Assembly (NCBI RefSeq): GCF_029319185.1
Contig: NZ_CP119754.1
Coordinates: forward strand, 3,534,001-3,598,000
Origin: Superficieibacter sp. HKU1
Lineage (GTDB): Bacteria > Pseudomonadota > Gammaproteobacteria > Enterobacterales > Enterobacteriaceae
Direction of reading: 5' to 3'
Length of the DNA stretch: 64,000 nt
Numbering within the stretch: position 1 is the stretch's first letter; every line of letters starts with the position of its first letter. A program made the position numbers and the translations under genes. This document shows, one piece after another, positions 24,726-33,751 of the stretch. The notes beneath the pieces are model-generated. The model saw only the letters and a list, made by a program, of their open reading frames with translations, ran no database searches and was not told the DNA's origin.

Positions 24726-25267
24726 CAGCTGGCCTCTTTCATATGGCGAGTCAGTTCAATACGGTCGGACGGCACCAGACATTTCTGGCGCTTGCATTCC
24801 GGGCAGGTCTCAAAGCTGTCGCGGTGTTGTTCCGCGCGGCTGTTACCGTTGTGCGCAAGCAGCGCAATGGCGTAGTCGATCTCTTTCTGAACCGCAAAAG
24901 GACGGTTGCAGACGCGGCAGCTGCACAGCGCGAAGCGGGACTGCTGAAGGAAATCGTCTTTTTTCCACACCGCCAGTTCGTACTCCTGGGAGAGGGTGAT
25001 CGCCGCCGTCGGGCACACTTCTTCACAGCGGGCGCAGAAGATGCAGCGCCCGAGGTTGAATTGCCACGCCAGTTCGCCGGTCGCGAGATCGGTTTCCACC
25101 GTCAGCGCATTCGACGGGCAGGCATTAACGCAGGCCGCGCAGCCGATGCACTGCTGCGGATTATGCTCCGGCTTGCCGCGAAAATTAGGATCGACGGCAA
25201 TCGGCTCCAGCGGATAAGAGGACGTCGCTGTGCCGGTTTTGAGGACTTTTTTGATAAAGGTAAACAT
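24725..25267 (-). CDS. hycF: Formate hydrogenlyase subunit F (ferredoxin)
   Basis: 180-residue NuoI-like protein with two [4Fe-4S] motifs, CIGCAACVNACPSNA and CIFCARCEEVCPTAA, in the N-terminal half. A cysteine-rich tail (CSCRVCNRPF, CPECKRQKC) may bind another metal. Same length as E. coli HycF. It links HycB to HycG in the peripheral arm of the complex. Confidence 0.96.
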   Translation of the reverse strand: MFTFIKKVLKTGTATSSYPLEPIAVDPNFRGKPEHNPQQCIGCAACVNACPSNALTVETDLATGELAWQFNLGRCIFCARCEEVCPTAAITLSQEYELAVWKKDDFLQQSRFALCSCRVCNRPFAVQKEIDYAIALLAHNGNSRAEQHRDSFETCPECKRQKCLVPSDRIELTRHMKEAS

Positions 25268-25276
25268 GGCGATTCC

Positions 25277-26986
25277 TTATTTCAGCGGCGAGTTTTTACG
25301 CTCAATGCTGTAACGCTCAAGTTCTTTGTACGGCACCACTTTGCTCTTCTTCTTGCGCACGTCGACCACGGTCATGCGGTCGGTACAGGAGTAGCAGGGA
25401 TCGAGACTGCCGATAATCAGCGGGGCGTCGGAGACGGTGTTGCCGCGCAGCATATAACGCAGGGTCGGCCAGTTAGCATAGGTGGCCGCCCGGCAGCGCC
25501 AGCGGTACAGTTTCTGGTTGTCGCCGGTCATGCTCCAGTGGATGTCATCGCCGCGCGGCGCTTCGGCAAAACCGAGGGCAAAGCGGTTGGGAATATAGGT
25601 AAAGCCCTCGACCGCCAGCGGACCGCCCGGCAGGTTATCGAGGCCATAGTCGATCATATTCAGCGCGGTAAATACCTCGTTGATACGCACTTTCAGGCGT
25701 GAAATAACGTCGCAGCCCTGCTCGCTATGCACTTCCATCGGCAGCAGACCGTAACCGACAAACGGATGATCGGCGCGGGTATCGCGAGCGTGGCCGCTGG
25801 CGCGCACCATCGGACCGACGTTGCTGAAATCGCGGGCGATCTCCGGGTCAAGGCGGCCCACGCCAACGGTGCGTTGTTCCATGTTCGGCGTGCTGAGCAG
25901 TACATCGACCAGCTCTTTCACCTCACGTCGCATCTGTTGCGCGAGCTGGCGGGTCTGGATCATATCGTCCTTCAGCAGATCGCGACGAATGCCGCCGATC
26001 AGGTTCAGGCCGTAGGTTTTACGCGCCCCGGTCAGGATCTCCGCCATTTTCATCGACGCTTCGCGCACGCGGAAGAACTGCATAAAGCCGGAGTCAAAGC
26101 CGGTAAAGTGGCAGGCGAGACCGAGGTTCAGCAGATGCGAGTGCAGACGCTCCACTTCTAACAGAATGGCGCGGATCATCTGCGCGCGTTCCGGTACCAC
26201 GATGCCCATCGCATTCTCAACGGAGGTGGTGTACGCCGTGCTGTGCGCAAAGCCGCAGATGCCGCACACGCGGTCCGACAGGAAAGTGACTTCGTTATAG
26301 CCCATCCGGGTTTCCGCCAGCTTTTCCATACCGCGATGGACGTAGAAAAGGCGGTAATCGGCATCAATAATATTTTCACCGTCAACGAACAGGCGGAAGT
26401 GACCCGGTTCATCGGAGGTGACGTGCAGCGGGCCAATCGGCACCACGTTGTTTTTCTTGTCGCCCAGCTCGTTGATGAACTGATAGGTTTCGGCATCGGT
26501 AGTCGGCGCGGGACGCTGACGATAATCCATGCTGTCTTTACGCAGCGGATAGAGATCGTCCGGCCAGTCGTCCGGCAGCACCAGGCGACGCTCGTCCGGC
26601 AGGCCAACCGGGATCAGACCGTACATATCGCGCACTTCACGCTCGCCCCAGACGGCGGCGGGAACGCGCGGCGTGACGGAGGGGAACTCCAGCGTGCTGG
26701 CGTCAACGTCAACGCGCACGGTGATCCAGCATTTCGTCCCCTGCTCCATCGACATCACGTAATAGACGGCGTAATTGCCGCACAGCGGACGCTCATCGTT
26801 GCCAAACAGCACCGACAGCCAGCCGCCCTGTTTGTAATACAGAAACTCGACCACTTCCGGCAGATAGTTCACCTTCACGGTGACCGTAATTTGGTCTTTG
26901 GTCTGCCACGCTTCGTCCAGCACCACGCCGGGAAAAGCCTCGTGCAGCGCGGCGAGATAATGTTGACCGATTTTTTGTTCAGACAT
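25277..26986 (-). CDS. hycE: Formate hydrogenlyase subunit E (hydrogenase 3 large subunit)
   Basis: 569 residues, equal to E. coli HycE. An N-terminal NuoC-like domain (about 1-165) is fused to a NuoD/NiFe large-subunit domain. The four nickel cysteines are in RVCGICGFAHS (about 240) and DPCYSCTDR (about 530). HycI should cleave after that Arg, releasing the last 32 residues (MTVVDVRKKK...). It is the proton-reducing site of formate hydrogenlyase on the cytoplasmic side of the inner membrane. Confidence 0.97.
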   Translation of the reverse strand: MSEQKIGQHYLAALHEAFPGVVLDEAWQTKDQITVTVKVNYLPEVVEFLYYKQGGWLSVLFGNDERPLCGNYAVYYVMSMEQGTKCWITVRVDVDASTLEFPSVTPRVPAAVWGEREVRDMYGLIPVGLPDERRLVLPDDWPDDLYPLRKDSMDYRQRPAPTTDAETYQFINELGDKKNNVVPIGPLHVTSDEPGHFRLFVDGENIIDADYRLFYVHRGMEKLAETRMGYNEVTFLSDRVCGICGFAHSTAYTTSVENAMGIVVPERAQMIRAILLEVERLHSHLLNLGLACHFTGFDSGFMQFFRVREASMKMAEILTGARKTYGLNLIGGIRRDLLKDDMIQTRQLAQQMRREVKELVDVLLSTPNMEQRTVGVGRLDPEIARDFSNVGPMVRASGHARDTRADHPFVGYGLLPMEVHSEQGCDVISRLKVRINEVFTALNMIDYGLDNLPGGPLAVEGFTYIPNRFALGFAEAPRGDDIHWSMTGDNQKLYRWRCRAATYANWPTLRYMLRGNTVSDAPLIIGSLDPCYSCTDRMTVVDVRKKKSKVVPYKELERYSIERKNSPLK

Positions 26987-26998
26987 AAATAAACTCTC

Positions 26999-27925
26999 TT
27001 AAAACGCCGCCAGCAGGGAGACGAAAGCTAAAAAGGCAAAACCAAACCCGGCCCAGGTAATGCGCCCGGTGATGTCCAGACGCAGACGCGCCATGCTGTT
27101 TTCAAAGAGCGCGATAACCAGCACGCCGACGATGACCTTAACCACAGCAACTACAATCGCCAGCAGCAGACCGCCCGCGCTGAAGCTGGTCATTTGTCCC
27201 CACGGGATAAACACGCCGACAAACATTTGCAGTACCACCAGCTGTTTCAGGCTAATGGCCCACTTGATCACCCCGAAACCGCTGCCGCTGTACTCCGACA
27301 GCGGGCCTTCCTGTAGCTCCTGCTCCGCTTCCGCGAGGTCAAAGGGCAGTTTGCCCATTTCGATAAAGGTGGCGAACGCGCAGGCGCACAGCGCGAGGAT
27401 CAGCGGAATACTGCGCGCGGCAGGCCAGTGGTAAATGGTGTCGGTGATGCTGCTGATGTGCGTCGAACCTGCCACCTGCGCCGCGACCCACAGACCGAGC
27501 AGCAGAATCGGCTCCACCAGCACGCCGAGGATCGCTTCACGGCTCGCGCCGATGGCGGTAAACGGACTGCCGGTATCGAGGCCGGAAATGGCGAAGAAGA
27601 AACGCGCCACCGCGAACAGGTAGATAAGGGTGATCAGATCGCCCAGCTGCGGCAGCGGGGAGGCGACCGTCACCACCGGCAGCGCGGCGGCGATGGTCAG
27701 CATCACGCCTGCCATCACAAACGGTGTGGCGCGGAATACCCAGCCGGAGGCGGCAGGAGCGACGCTCTGACGGCCCAGCAGTTTGATGATGTCGCGGTAC
27801 TCCTGAAGCACATCAGGCCCGCGGCGGTTATGCATCCGGGCGCGCGCCACGCGGGTGATGCCGGAGAGCAGCGGCGCGAAGGCGAACAGCGCCAGCGCCT
27901 GAAGTAAAGCAAGAACATAGGTCAT
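26999..27925 (-). CDS. hycD: Formate hydrogenlyase subunit D (membrane)
   Basis: 308-residue NuoH-like membrane protein with about eight helices and the conserved RGPDVLQEYRDIIKLL and EMGKLPFDLAEAEQEL segments. It anchors the hydrogenase arm to the membrane next to HycC. E. coli HycD is 307 aa. Two bases separate it from hycC. Confidence 0.96.
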   Translation of the reverse strand: MTYVLALLQALALFAFAPLLSGITRVARARMHNRRGPDVLQEYRDIIKLLGRQSVAPAASGWVFRATPFVMAGVMLTIAAALPVVTVASPLPQLGDLITLIYLFAVARFFFAISGLDTGSPFTAIGASREAILGVLVEPILLLGLWVAAQVAGSTHISSITDTIYHWPAARSIPLILALCACAFATFIEMGKLPFDLAEAEQELQEGPLSEYSGSGFGVIKWAISLKQLVVLQMFVGVFIPWGQMTSFSAGGLLLAIVVAVVKVIVGVLVIALFENSMARLRLDITGRITWAGFGFAFLAFVSLLAAF

Positions 27926-27927
27926 TT

Positions 27928-29775
27928 TCAGGCTCCTCGCGTAACCACAACGACGACCAGCACCGCCAGCTCAACCAGCGCAATGCGGCGGAACAGAACA
28001 GCGGTGCAGTCGCACTGCCAGCCGGGAATAAAGCGCACCGGATTCAGCCATTTACGCAGCTTAAGCACCGGCGCAAACGCTTCTTTCACCGGCATGGCAA
28101 AGCCGTGGGCGGTAATCACCATTGACTGCTCGTGATCGTAACCGCACACCCAGGCCGGACCGCGTGAACGGTTCGCCAGGCGATCGCGTTTGAAAATCAG
28201 CATGATGATGAACGGCAGCAGCGGACAGGCGATCAGTAGCAGGGCTATCATCGGCTGTGAAACCACCGAGGTTGCAGGTTCGGCGTTCAACCGGAAGAGA
28301 TTTCCGATGAGCGGCAGCAGCCACGGCGCGGCTACCCCACCCACAATGCAGCACATCGCCGCCAGCACCACGCTGAGCGTCATCAGCCACGGTGCGGCGG
28401 TCGCATTTTCGGCTTCCTTCGTGCGCGGCGCGCCGAGGAAAGTGACGCCGTAAACTTTTGCCATACACATCACGGCTAACGCGCCGGTGATCGCCAGGCC
28501 TACCGCCAGCAACGGCCCCAGCAGGCGACCAATAAAGACGTCGCTGCCGCTGAGTTTGAAGAAGGATTGATAAATGACCCATTCGCCGGCAAAGCCGTTC
28601 AACGGCGGCAGCGCGGCCATCGCCATCAGTCCCACCAGCATCGCCAGCGAAATCAGCGGCATTTTTTTGCCGATACCGCCAAGTTTTTCGATGTCGCGAT
28701 GACCGGTGCGGAACCATACCGCGCCCGCGCCGAGGAACAGCGTGGTTTTGAACAGGCTGTGGTTCACCAGGTGATAGAGTCCGCCGGTAAACCCCAGCAC
28801 CGTCATCAGCGGTGAGCGTAGTGCTATTCCCGTCACGCCAACCCCAAAACCGAGCAGAATAATGCCGATATTTTCCAGGGTATGATATGCCAGCAGGCGC
28901 TGGATATTGTGCTCCATCAGCGCATACAGGCCGCCGACAAACGCCGTCAGCATGCCCAGAACAAGCAGCGCGACGCCCCACCACAGCGGTACATTGATTT
29001 CCAGCGTTGAAAATACCAGTATCCCGAACAGGCCTACTTTCATCACCACCGTGGAAAACAGAGCCGCCGCGGGTGCGCTGGCATTAGCGTGAGCCTGCGG
29101 AACCCAACCGTGTAGCGGGATCACCCCCGCCAGCAGGCCAAATCCAATCACCCCCAGCAGCCAGATATCGCTGCCCAACGGTTGTTGTAAAACGCGCGAG
29201 TGAATAAGGCTGAAATTCAGCGAACCATAGCGCTGCCATGCCAGCCAGCAGGCGATCGCCAGCAGGAGAGTACCCAGGCGCCCCAGCACAAACCACAGCT
29301 TGCCGGATTGCGTACAGCCAGTAAGAAAGGCGGCGCACAGCGCCATAATTTCTGCCATGACCACCAGCGTCCCCAGATTTTTTGAGGTGACCGCGCATAC
29401 GGCAGCCGCCATCAGCACATTGATCAGCAAGCCGTTAGATTTCACCTGCGGATGGTGATGCCAGTGAATGTTAAATACGCTGACGAACAGCGCCGATAAG
29501 CCAAGCGCCACCAGCCACACGGCGCTTATTCCTGTCAGATGCAGGTTTACGTGGACGACGGGGATGACGATGTCATTCCACACGCCTTCCGCGCCTGCGG
29601 ATAGCCAGGCGATCAGCGTCATAAACCCGGCCACCGCCGTCATCGCGCTGGCCACCGCGCCGCCGATCCCGGCAATCGCCCCGCTCACCCGTTTCCAGGC
29701 GCAAAATACCAGCGCCAGCACCGCGCTGATGACATACCAGAGCACCGCCTGGCTAACTAAAGACGCCGCGTTCAT
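27928..29775 (-). CDS. hycC: Formate hydrogenlyase subunit C (antiporter-like)
   Basis: 615-residue membrane subunit related to NuoL/M/N and Mrp antiporters, with about 14-16 helices. E. coli HycC is 608 aa. The antiporter core has HGWVPQAHANASAPA and the NHSLFKTTLFLGAG segment. Ion translocation by this subunit is debated. Start overlaps hycB as ATGA. Confidence 0.96.
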   Translation of the reverse strand: MNAASLVSQAVLWYVISAVLALVFCAWKRVSGAIAGIGGAVASAMTAVAGFMTLIAWLSAGAEGVWNDIVIPVVHVNLHLTGISAVWLVALGLSALFVSVFNIHWHHHPQVKSNGLLINVLMAAAVCAVTSKNLGTLVVMAEIMALCAAFLTGCTQSGKLWFVLGRLGTLLLAIACWLAWQRYGSLNFSLIHSRVLQQPLGSDIWLLGVIGFGLLAGVIPLHGWVPQAHANASAPAAALFSTVVMKVGLFGILVFSTLEINVPLWWGVALLVLGMLTAFVGGLYALMEHNIQRLLAYHTLENIGIILLGFGVGVTGIALRSPLMTVLGFTGGLYHLVNHSLFKTTLFLGAGAVWFRTGHRDIEKLGGIGKKMPLISLAMLVGLMAMAALPPLNGFAGEWVIYQSFFKLSGSDVFIGRLLGPLLAVGLAITGALAVMCMAKVYGVTFLGAPRTKEAENATAAPWLMTLSVVLAAMCCIVGGVAAPWLLPLIGNLFRLNAEPATSVVSQPMIALLLIACPLLPFIIMLIFKRDRLANRSRGPAWVCGYDHEQSMVITAHGFAMPVKEAFAPVLKLRKWLNPVRFIPGWQCDCTAVLFRRIALVELAVLVVVVVTRGA

Positions 29776-30380
29776 TTCGCCTCCCCGTTCTGCGACTGAA
29801 GCAGCGACAGATCGCCGAAGTCGGTATTCATCGTCAGTGCACGCTTACGTTTGCTGGCAAGCGTAATGTCGCGGTTGTTCACCAGCATCAGCGCGTTGGT
29901 TGGACAGGTACGTACGCAGGCGGGTCCCTGCTCGTCGAAACTGCACAGATCGCACTTCACGGCAATCGCGCGTACGCCCGGCACCCAGTCCAGCAGCGTA
30001 CTGACGCGCGCTGGCGCGGGAGGCGCTGGCGGCGCTTTCGACGTATTGGCATTAGCCGGAATATGCAGCGGTCGGCTGCCGGAAAATTCAATCGCGCCAA
30101 ACGGACAGGCGATGCCGCACAGTTTGCAGCTTACGCACAGGCTCTCATTCAGCTGTACCGCACCGTCGACACGCGTAATAGCGTTGACCGGACAAACTCC
30201 GGCGCACGGCGCGTCTTCACAGTGGTGGCACATCTGCGGAGCAGATTCTTTTTCATTACGCATCACTCGCAGGCGCGGCATGGCTTGCAGACCGTGCTGC
30301 CGATGCGTTTCTGCACAAGCTGCCTCACAGGTGCGGCAGCCGATGCAGACGGTGGAGTCAGCAATTACAAAACGATTCAC
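29772..30380 (-). CDS. hycB: Formate hydrogenlyase subunit B (electron transfer)
   Basis: 202-residue four-cluster ferredoxin that accepts electrons directly from formate dehydrogenase H. Cysteine clusters are CIGCRTCEAAC, CHHCEDAPCAGVC, CVSCKLCGIAC and CDLCSFDEQGPACVRTC. A Pro/Ala-rich linker (APPAPPAPAR) precedes the last cluster. Close relative of HydN in this window. Separated from hycA by an 82-bp gap holding a strong inverted repeat. Confidence 0.96.
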   Translation of the reverse strand: MNRFVIADSTVCIGCRTCEAACAETHRQHGLQAMPRLRVMRNEKESAPQMCHHCEDAPCAGVCPVNAITRVDGAVQLNESLCVSCKLCGIACPFGAIEFSGSRPLHIPANANTSKAPPAPPAPARVSTLLDWVPGVRAIAVKCDLCSFDEQGPACVRTCPTNALMLVNNRDITLASKRKRALTMNTDFGDLSLLQSQNGEAK

Positions 30381-30417
30381 CAGGCATTCCTCAGGTGATA
30401 GTCATTTTTGACGAAAA

Positions 30418-30455
30418 CATGCCGACAGGTGTCATTCTCGTCACCTGTCGGCATG
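30418..30455 (-). promoter_or_regulatory. Perfect 14-bp inverted repeat between hycA and hycB (FhlA-like site / attenuator)
   Basis: Arms CATGCCGACAGGTG and CACCTGTCGGCATG are exact complements around a 10-bp loop. On the minus strand TTTTCGTC follows, so it could act as a partial terminator after hycA. Across the loop it also contains a TGTCATT...CGTCA..CT pattern like the FhlA site upstream of hycA, and the E. coli hycA-hycB gap is a known FhlA-binding region. Confidence 0.65.
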
Positions 30456-30462
30456 CGCAACT

Positions 30463-30930
30463 TCAGGCCAGCGTGGCCTGTCCCTGTTTGCTCACCAGCT
30501 GGCGCAAATCAACAGGAAGATCGTTTTCTACCGCAGCGTACAGGCCGTCATAAACAGCGGCGATTTTGTCCAGATAGTGTTCAAGCACTTGCTCACGATC
30601 CCGGCTATCAATGCGGCCGTCTACTTTGCCGTCGCTGCTCAATTCAGCCTGTGCAATCAACTGCTTATCATCACCATCCTTCGTTTCAACGTAGTATTCG
30701 ATGGTGTGACTGTTAAAGCCGGAGGCTAAAGTGACGTAAATCGTGAAGTGCTCGAACAGCACAAAACAGAGATCTTTTTCCGGCGCGCAGCTCATCGCGT
30801 GATGCAGGCGGGCTTTGGACAATGTCAGCCCCTGAACCAAAGCGTTGCAGTAGTTACGCCACTGATCCTGCTGGCGGCGGTGTCGATCAGCGATGTAATC
30901 GGCCTTCTCGCTAATTTCCCAAATAGTCAT
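30463..30930 (-). CDS. hycA: Formate hydrogenlyase regulatory protein HycA
   Basis: 155-residue negative regulator of the formate regulon (E. coli HycA 153 aa), thought to antagonise FhlA. There is no DNA-binding motif. First gene of the hyc operon, 37 bp from a textbook sigma-54 promoter. The gap to hycB contains a long hairpin that could make its level differ from that of the structural genes. Confidence 0.94.
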   Translation of the reverse strand: MTIWEISEKADYIADRHRRQQDQWRNYCNALVQGLTLSKARLHHAMSCAPEKDLCFVLFEHFTIYVTLASGFNSHTIEYYVETKDGDDKQLIAQAELSSDGKVDGRIDSRDREQVLEHYLDKIAAVYDGLYAAVENDLPVDLRQLVSKQGQATLA

Positions 30931-30965
30931 GTCAGGTTACCCGGTTAAAAGAGACCAGCCTGATA

Positions 30966-30982
30966 AGCACTTTCCATGCCAG
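30966..30982 (-). promoter_or_regulatory. Sigma-54 promoter of hycABCDEFGHI
   Basis: Minus strand CTGGCATGGAAAGTGCT has GG at 30980-30979 and GC at 30968-30967, spacing N10, 37 bp before the hycA ATG. Almost identical to the E. coli hycA promoter. Confidence 0.88.
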
Positions 30983-31031
30983 TTTTTAAGCTAATGATTT
31001 ATATACTTTTTTATAGATGCCTTCGATATAT

Positions 31032-31070
31032 TGACATGTCATTTCGTCATCTCGACATCGTCACCGACAG
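31032..31070. promoter_or_regulatory. FhlA binding region between the hyc and hyp promoters
   Basis: Midway between the divergent sigma-54 promoters lie overlapping TGTCATTTCGTCA, TCTCGACATCGTCA and CGACAG elements, the FhlA pattern. One region could serve both directions. Confidence 0.7.
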
Positions 31071-31095
31071 AGGGCGGTAATGGATTTTCCGTAAC

Positions 31096-31111
31096 TGGCA
31101 CTGTTATTGCA
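31096..31111 (+). promoter_or_regulatory. Sigma-54 promoter of hypABCDE-fhlA
   Basis: TGGCACTGTTATTGCA is a perfect match to the -24/-12 consensus TGGCAC-N5-TTGCA, 30 bp before the hypA ATG. Confidence 0.92.
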
Positions 31112-31140
31112 TTAGCAGGCCATCTTGTACGGGAGGCGCT

Positions 31141-31491
31141 ATGCACGAAATCACCCTCTGCCAGCGGGCGCTGGAAATTATTGAACAGCAGGCCGCGTCG
31201 CACGGCGCAAAACGCGTTACCGGCGTCTGGCTCAAAGTAGGCGCATTTTCCTGCGTGGAACCTGCCGCTCTCACCTTTTGTTTTGATCTGGTCTGCCGCG
31301 GCACGCTGGCGGAAGGCTGTAAACTGCACGTTGAAGAACAACAGGCGGAATGCTGGTGCGAACGCTGCCAGCAGTATGTACATCTGGTGTCGCAGCACGT
31401 TCGCCGCTGCCCGCAGTGTCAGAGCGACACGTTGCGCATCGTTGCCGACGATGGCTTGCAGATCCAGCGCCTCGAAATCGATCAGGAGTAA
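31141..31491 (+). CDS. hypA: Hydrogenase 3 nickel chaperone HypA
   Basis: 116 residues. It delivers nickel with HypB to the HycE precursor. The nickel-binding N-terminus MHE is intact. The zinc site uses CERC (about 73-76) and CPQC (about 90-93). A GGGAGG ribosome site is placed well. First gene of the hyp operon, three bases before hypB. Confidence 0.96.
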   Translation: MHEITLCQRALEIIEQQAASHGAKRVTGVWLKVGAFSCVEPAALTFCFDLVCRGTLAEGCKLHVEEQQAECWCERCQQYVHLVSQHVRRCPQCQSDTLRIVADDGLQIQRLEIDQE

Positions 31492-31494
31492 ATT

Positions 31495-32367
31495 ATGTGT
31501 ACGACATGCGGTTGTGGTGAAGGCAACCTTTATATAGAGGGCGACGAACATAACCCGCACTCTGCGTTTCGCAGCGCGCCCTTTGCGCCCGCGTCTCGCC
31601 CGACGTTAACCATTACCGGTATCAAAACGCCGGATTTTCAGCCGCAACGGTCGCCAGGGGGAGATTTACATTACGGCCACGGCGAGGCTGGCACCCACGC
31701 GCCCGGTATCAGCCAGCGGCGCATGCTGGAAGTGGAAATTAACGTGCTGGATAAAAATAACCGGCTTGCCGCACGAAACCGCGCCCGCTTTGCCGAACAG
31801 CAGCAGCTGGTGCTGAATCTGGTCTCCAGCCCTGGCTCTGGTAAAACGACGCTACTGACCGAAACCCTGCTGCGCCTGAAGGATCGGGTCTCCTGCGCGG
31901 TGATCGAAGGCGATCAGCAAACGGTTAACGATGCCGCCCGCATCCGCGCCACTGGCACTCCCGCTATTCAGGTGAATACCGGCAAAGGCTGTCACCTTGA
32001 CGCGCAGATGATCGCCGACGCCGCGCCGCGCCTGCCGCTGGAGAAAGGCGGCATTCTGTTTATCGAAAACGTCGGCAACCTGGTCTGCCCGGCCAGCTTT
32101 GATCTCGGCGAGCGCTGTAAAGTCGCCGTGCTGTCAGTCACCGAAGGTGAAGACAAGCCCCTGAAGTACCCGCATATGTTCGCCGCGGCCTCGTTAATGC
32201 TGCTCAACAAGGTGGATTTATTGCCATACCTGAATTTTGACGTCGGGAAATGCATTGCCGCCGCACGTGAAGTGAATCCCGCCATTGAGATTATGCTCAT
32301 TTCCGCCACCAGCGGCGAAGGCATGGAAAACTGGCTTAACTGGCTGGAGGCGCAGCGATGTGCATAG
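31495..32367 (+). CDS. hypB: Hydrogenase nickel-insertion GTPase HypB
   Basis: 290 residues, as in E. coli. The N-terminal high-affinity nickel motif CTTCGCG starts at residue 2. A short His-containing stretch (about 55-70) follows, then the GTPase domain with P-loop SSPGSGKTTL (about 110), switch segments and the NKVD specificity motif (about 240). Its end overlaps hypC by ten bases. Confidence 0.97.
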   Translation: MCTTCGCGEGNLYIEGDEHNPHSAFRSAPFAPASRPTLTITGIKTPDFQPQRSPGGDLHYGHGEAGTHAPGISQRRMLEVEINVLDKNNRLAARNRARFAEQQQLVLNLVSSPGSGKTTLLTETLLRLKDRVSCAVIEGDQQTVNDAARIRATGTPAIQVNTGKGCHLDAQMIADAAPRLPLEKGGILFIENVGNLVCPASFDLGERCKVAVLSVTEGEDKPLKYPHMFAAASLMLLNKVDLLPYLNFDVGKCIAAAREVNPAIEIMLISATSGEGMENWLNWLEAQRCA

Positions 32368-32630
32368 GCGTTCCCGGACAAATTCGCGCCATTGACGGCA
32401 ACCAGGCAAAGGTCGAAGTCTGCGGCGTACAGCGCGATGTGGACCTGACGCTGGTAGGCAGCCACGACGAACAGGGCCAGTCGCGTATTGGCCAATGGGT
32501 GCTGGTCCACGTCGGCTTTGCGATGAGTATTATTGACGAAGCGGAAGCACGCGACACTCTGGAAGCGCTGCAAAATATGTTTGAGGTCGAGCCGGACGTC
32601 GGCGCGCTGCTGTACGGCGAGGAGCAATAA
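32358..32630 (+). CDS. hypC: Hydrogenase maturation chaperone HypC
   Basis: 90-residue chaperone of the HypC/HybG family. The essential MCIGVPG N-terminus, with the Cys that binds iron and the HycE precursor, is intact. With HypD it assembles Fe(CN)2CO. Overlaps both neighbours; the stop and the hypD start form TAATG. Confidence 0.97.
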   Translation: MCIGVPGQIRAIDGNQAKVEVCGVQRDVDLTLVGSHDEQGQSRIGQWVLVHVGFAMSIIDEAEARDTLEALQNMFEVEPDVGALLYGEEQ

Positions 32631-33751
32631 TGCGTTTCGTTGATGAATACCGCGCGCCGGAGCAGGTGATGCAGCTTATCGCCCATTTGCGCCTGCGGGC
32701 GGCGCATCTTAACTATACCGCCGCGCGGCCGCTGCGCATTATGGAGGTCTGCGGCGGTCATACCCACGCCATTTTTAAATTTGGTCTCGACCAGTTGCTG
32801 CCTGAGAATATTGAATTTATCCACGGCCCCGGCTGTCCGGTGTGTGTCCTGCCCATGGGGCGGATTGACAGCTGCATTGAAATCGCCAGCCGTCCGGAGG
32901 TCATTTTTTGCACCTTCGGCGACGCCATGCGCGTACCGGGCAAAAACGGTTCGCTGATGCAGGCTAAAGCGCGCGGCGCGGATGTTCGCATTGTCTATTC
33001 GCCGATGGATGCGCTGAAACTGGCGCAGGAGAATTCAACTCGCAAGGTGGTCTTCTTCGGGCTGGGATTTGAAACCACCATGCCCGCCACGGCGATTACC
33101 CTTCAGCAGGCGCTGGCGCGCAACGTCGAGAATTTTTTCTTTTTCTGCCAGCATATTACGTTGATCCCGACCCTGCGCAGCCTGCTTGAGCAGCCTGATA
33201 ACGGTATTGACGCGTTTCTCGCTCCCGGCCATGTCAGTATGGTGATAGGTACAGAAGCCTACGGTTTTATCGCCGATCGCTATCAGCGTCCGCTGGTAGT
33301 GGCTGGTTTCGAACCTCTTGATCTACTGCAAGGCGTTAACATGCTGGTTGAGCAGAAAATAGCAGCCTGCAGTCAGGTAGAAAATCAGTACCGCCGGGTG
33401 GTGCCCGATGCGGGCAATCCTCGTGCGCAGGAAGCGATAGCCGGGGTGTTTACCGTCAACGGCGAAAGCGAGTGGCGCGGTCTGGGATTGATTGCCGACT
33501 CCGGCGTTCAGCTCACCGCGCCTTACCAGCGTTTTGACGCCGAAGCGCATTTTCGCCCAGCCCCGCAAAAAACCAGCGATGACCCGCGCGCACGCTGCGG
33601 AGAAGTCCTGACGGGACGGTGTAAACCGCACCAGTGTCCGCTGTTTGGCAATACCTGTAATCCTCAAAGTGCCTTTGGCGCGCTGATGGTCTCCTCTGAA
33701 GGAGCCTGTGCCGCCTGGTACCAGTACCGAAGCCAGGAATGTGAAGTATGA
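32630..33751 (+). CDS. hypD: Hydrogenase maturation iron-sulfur scaffold HypD
   Basis: 373 residues with a [4Fe-4S] cluster. The scaffold holds the Fe(CN)2CO unit during assembly. Conserved motifs are MEVCGGHTHAIFKFG (near 38), HGPGCPVCVLP (near 66) and the C-terminal cysteines in CGEVLTGRCKPHQCPLFGNTC. Overlaps hypE as ATGA. Confidence 0.97.
   Translation: MRFVDEYRAPEQVMQLIAHLRLRAAHLNYTAARPLRIMEVCGGHTHAIFKFGLDQLLPENIEFIHGPGCPVCVLPMGRIDSCIEIASRPEVIFCTFGDAMRVPGKNGSLMQAKARGADVRIVYSPMDALKLAQENSTRKVVFFGLGFETTMPATAITLQQALARNVENFFFFCQHITLIPTLRSLLEQPDNGIDAFLAPGHVSMVIGTEAYGFIADRYQRPLVVAGFEPLDLLQGVNMLVEQKIAACSQVENQYRRVVPDAGNPRAQEAIAGVFTVNGESEWRGLGLIADSGVQLTAPYQRFDAEAHFRPAPQKTSDDPRARCGEVLTGRCKPHQCPLFGNTCNPQSAFGALMVSSEGACAAWYQYRSQECEV

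Noticed and set aside
24743..25702. Long plus-strand frame over hycF/hycE
   Set aside because: Antisense to two ferredoxin/hydrogenase genes with intact cysteine motifs. No plausible start or family.
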